From: JAEUNX01 sp034004685
GTDB lineage: Bacteria; Pseudomonadota; Gammaproteobacteria; Burkholderiales; Rhodocyclaceae
Direction of reading: 5' to 3'
DNA: 8,188 bases
Assembly (NCBI GenBank): GCA_034004685.1
Contig: JAVEWG010000072.1
Coordinates: 1 to 8,188, forward strand
Under the pieces are notes generated by a model. The model saw only the letters and a program-made list of their open reading frames with translations. It searched no databases and was not told the DNA's origin. Position numbers and translations under genes: made by a program. How positions within the stretch are numbered: position 1 is the first letter of the stretch; each line of letters starts with the position of its first letter. This document shows positions 7,190-8,188 of this stretch, piece by piece.

Positions 7190-7198
7190 TTCCGGCCC

Positions 7199-7681
7199 CT
7201 AGCCGCCCGTCACGGCACCGGCATGGGCTTGCAGGTGCCGGATCAATTCCTCCAGGAGCACTTTCAGGGCGGCGGCCTTTTCCAGGGGATAGTCCAGGGA
7301 AGCCACCAGGGTTTGGGGCACGCAGGCGCACCGCGCCTTCAGGGCAAGCCCGGCGTCGGTGAGGCTGATTTCCACGCTGCGCTCGTCCGCCGCACTCCGG
7401 TTGCGTTCCACATAGCCCAACTGCTCCAGCCGCTTCAACAGGGGCGTGAGGGTGTTGGAATTGAGCTGGGCCCGCTCCCCGATGCGGGAAACCCGGCAGG
7501 GCGATTCCTCCCACAGGATCAGCAATACGATGTACTGGGGATAGGTCAGCCCGAGGGGTTCCAGCAAGGGGTGGTAGAGGCGCGTCACCAACCGGGAGGC
7601 GGCATAGAGGGGAAAGCACAGTTGCCGGTCGAGCCTCAGCAGGTCTTCGCTGCCCGGATCGTCTGGCGCCATGCGTTCCAT
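7199..7681 (-). CDS. ohrR: MarR-family organic-peroxide-sensing repressor, OhrR type
   Basis: OhrR proteins are dimeric winged-helix repressors that leave DNA when a reactive cysteine is oxidised by organic hydroperoxides or hypochlorite. The 160-residue protein has the OhrR sensor signature LDRQLCFPLYAASR (17-30) with Cys22, the same position as the peroxidatic cysteine in Xanthomonas OhrR. It is followed by HPLLEPLGLTYPQYIVLLILWE (37-58), also diagnostic. The winged helix covers about 63-110, with NSNTLTPLLKRLEQLGYVER as recognition helix and start of the wing and RSAADERSVEISLTDAG as wing and following helix. Additional cysteines at 62, 118 and 120 exist; C118/C120 lie close to, but not at, the usual resolving cysteine near 127. 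The ATG at 7681 lies one base after the peroxidase stop (TGAGATG), indicating coupled translation; an ATG at 7672 is also possible, and an upstream ATG at 7744 would overlap the peroxidase. The usual partner gene ohr is not in the window. Confidence 0.88.
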   Translation of the reverse strand: MERMAPDDPGSEDLLRLDRQLCFPLYAASRLVTRLYHPLLEPLGLTYPQYIVLLILWEESPCRVSRIGERAQLNSNTLTPLLKRLEQLGYVERNRSAADERSVEISLTDAGLALKARCACVPQTLVASLDYPLEKAAALKVLLEELIRHLQAHAGAVTGG

Positions 7682-7682
7682 C

Positions 7683-8188
7683 TCAAACCCCCAGGGCCTT
7701 GCGGATTTCGCCTTCCATCCTTTCCGGCCGGGTGATGGGCGCAAAACGCCGCAGGAGCGTACCGTCCCGGCCGATCAGGAACTTGGTGAAATTCCACTTC
7801 ACCGTCGGGCCCAGAATTCCCGGCAGACGGCCGGTCAGCCAGGAAAACAGGGGGTGCGCCCAAGGGCCCTTCACCTCCACTTTTTCGAATACCTGGAAAC
7901 TGACGCCATAGTTGATCAGGCAGCTGCCTTCAATCTGATCAGCGTCGCCAGGCTCCTGATTTCCGAACTGATTGCAAGGAAAGCCCAGCACCGCCAGCCC
8001 GACGGCGCAGTACTTGCGGTGCAGGGCCTCCAGGCCCTCGTACTGGGGGGTGAAACCGCATTTGCTGGCGGTATTGACCAGCAGGACCACCTGCCCTCGG
8101 TAACGCTCCATGAAAATGTCATCACCCCGCAGACTGCGGGCCTGGAACTGGTAAAAATCGGTGGGACCGGAATGATTGGCGTGCGGCA
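7683..8188 (-). CDS. Glutathione peroxidase family thiol peroxidase (N-terminus beyond right edge)
   Basis: The protein reduces hydrogen peroxide and organic hydroperoxides. Bacterial Cys-type members usually draw electrons from thioredoxin rather than glutathione. The visible 167 residues begin PHANHSGPTDFYQF and run to the stop. They contain the peroxidatic cysteine in VNTASKCGFTPQYEGLE (codon 8058-8060), the second family motif LGFPCNQFGNQEPG, a cysteine in EGSCLINYGVSF at the place of the resolving cysteine, and the WNFTKFLIGRDG motif with the catalytic-site Trp and Asn. So the catalytic Cys-Gln-Trp-Asn set is complete, with Cys in place of selenocysteine. The frame stays open to the window edge. 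The residues before PTDFYQF exceed what a minimal cytosolic family member needs, so a longer N-terminus or a signal peptide is possible but unseen. An internal ATG at 8111 is not the start, because the upstream frame encodes the normal first beta strands. It is followed after one base by the OhrR-type repressor. Confidence 0.93.
   Translation of the reverse strand, partial: PHANHSGPTDFYQFQARSLRGDDIFMERYRGQVVLLVNTASKCGFTPQYEGLEALHRKYCAVGLAVLGFPCNQFGNQEPGDADQIEGSCLINYGVSFQVFEKVEVKGPWAHPLFSWLTGRLPGILGPTVKWNFTKFLIGRDGTLLRRFAPITRPERMEGEIRKALGV

Noticed and set aside
7682..7744. Upstream ATG at 7744 for the OhrR-like gene
   Set aside because: It would overlap the end of the peroxidase by about 60 nt and adds a Lys/Arg-rich segment not seen in OhrR proteins. 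ATG 7681 places the sensor cysteine at residue 22 as expected.

Overview
The window is GC-rich, densely packed bacterial DNA. Eight protein-coding genes are visible and all read on the minus strand, so transcription runs from high to low coordinates. The gene types, high GC, codon use and protein sequences suggest a proteobacterium, most likely a betaproteobacterium of the Rhodocyclales/Burkholderiales kind. This placement is inference from general resemblance, because there is no rRNA or other strong taxonomic marker here. A run of exactly 100 N (4579-4678) shows the window comes from a scaffolded draft assembly.

Layout in transcription order: (1) a glutathione peroxidase-type thiol peroxidase whose start lies beyond the right edge (7683-8188), followed after 1 nt by (2) an OhrR-type MarR-family redox repressor (7199-7681). 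A 129-bp intergenic region follows with a strong stem-loop, a possible operator and a possible -10 element. Next come (3) an RND periplasmic adaptor (5969-7069) and (4) an RND inner-membrane pump (3288-5955, interrupted by the assembly gap), 13 nt apart. After 86 bp comes (5) tadA, the tRNA adenosine deaminase (2746-3201, TTG start with a strong Shine-Dalgarno). It overlaps by 1 nt (6) a fusion of an L,D-transpeptidase (YkuD) domain with a GNAT acetyltransferase domain (1829-2746). After a 90-bp leader comes (7) a nitronate-monooxygenase-like FMN protein with an unusual cysteine-rich C-terminal tail (494-1738). Last is (8) the N-terminal part of a PAS-domain sensory protein that runs off the left edge (1-332).

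Three tight units can be read from spacing: peroxidase plus redox repressor, adaptor plus RND pump, and tadA plus the transpeptidase/acetyltransferase fusion. The peroxidase/OhrR pair looks like an organic-peroxide response module in which a GPx takes the place usually held by ohr. The repressor sits directly upstream of the efflux genes, so it could also influence them. No outer-membrane channel gene for the pump is present in the window.

Most of the window is ordinary core or housekeeping-type sequence. I see no mobile elements, tRNAs, rRNAs or CRISPR arrays. The items most worth a second look are the signal-less transpeptidase-GNAT fusion, the Cys-rich tail on the nitronate-monooxygenase-like protein, and the GPx/OhrR pairing. 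No wholly new multi-gene system is evident.
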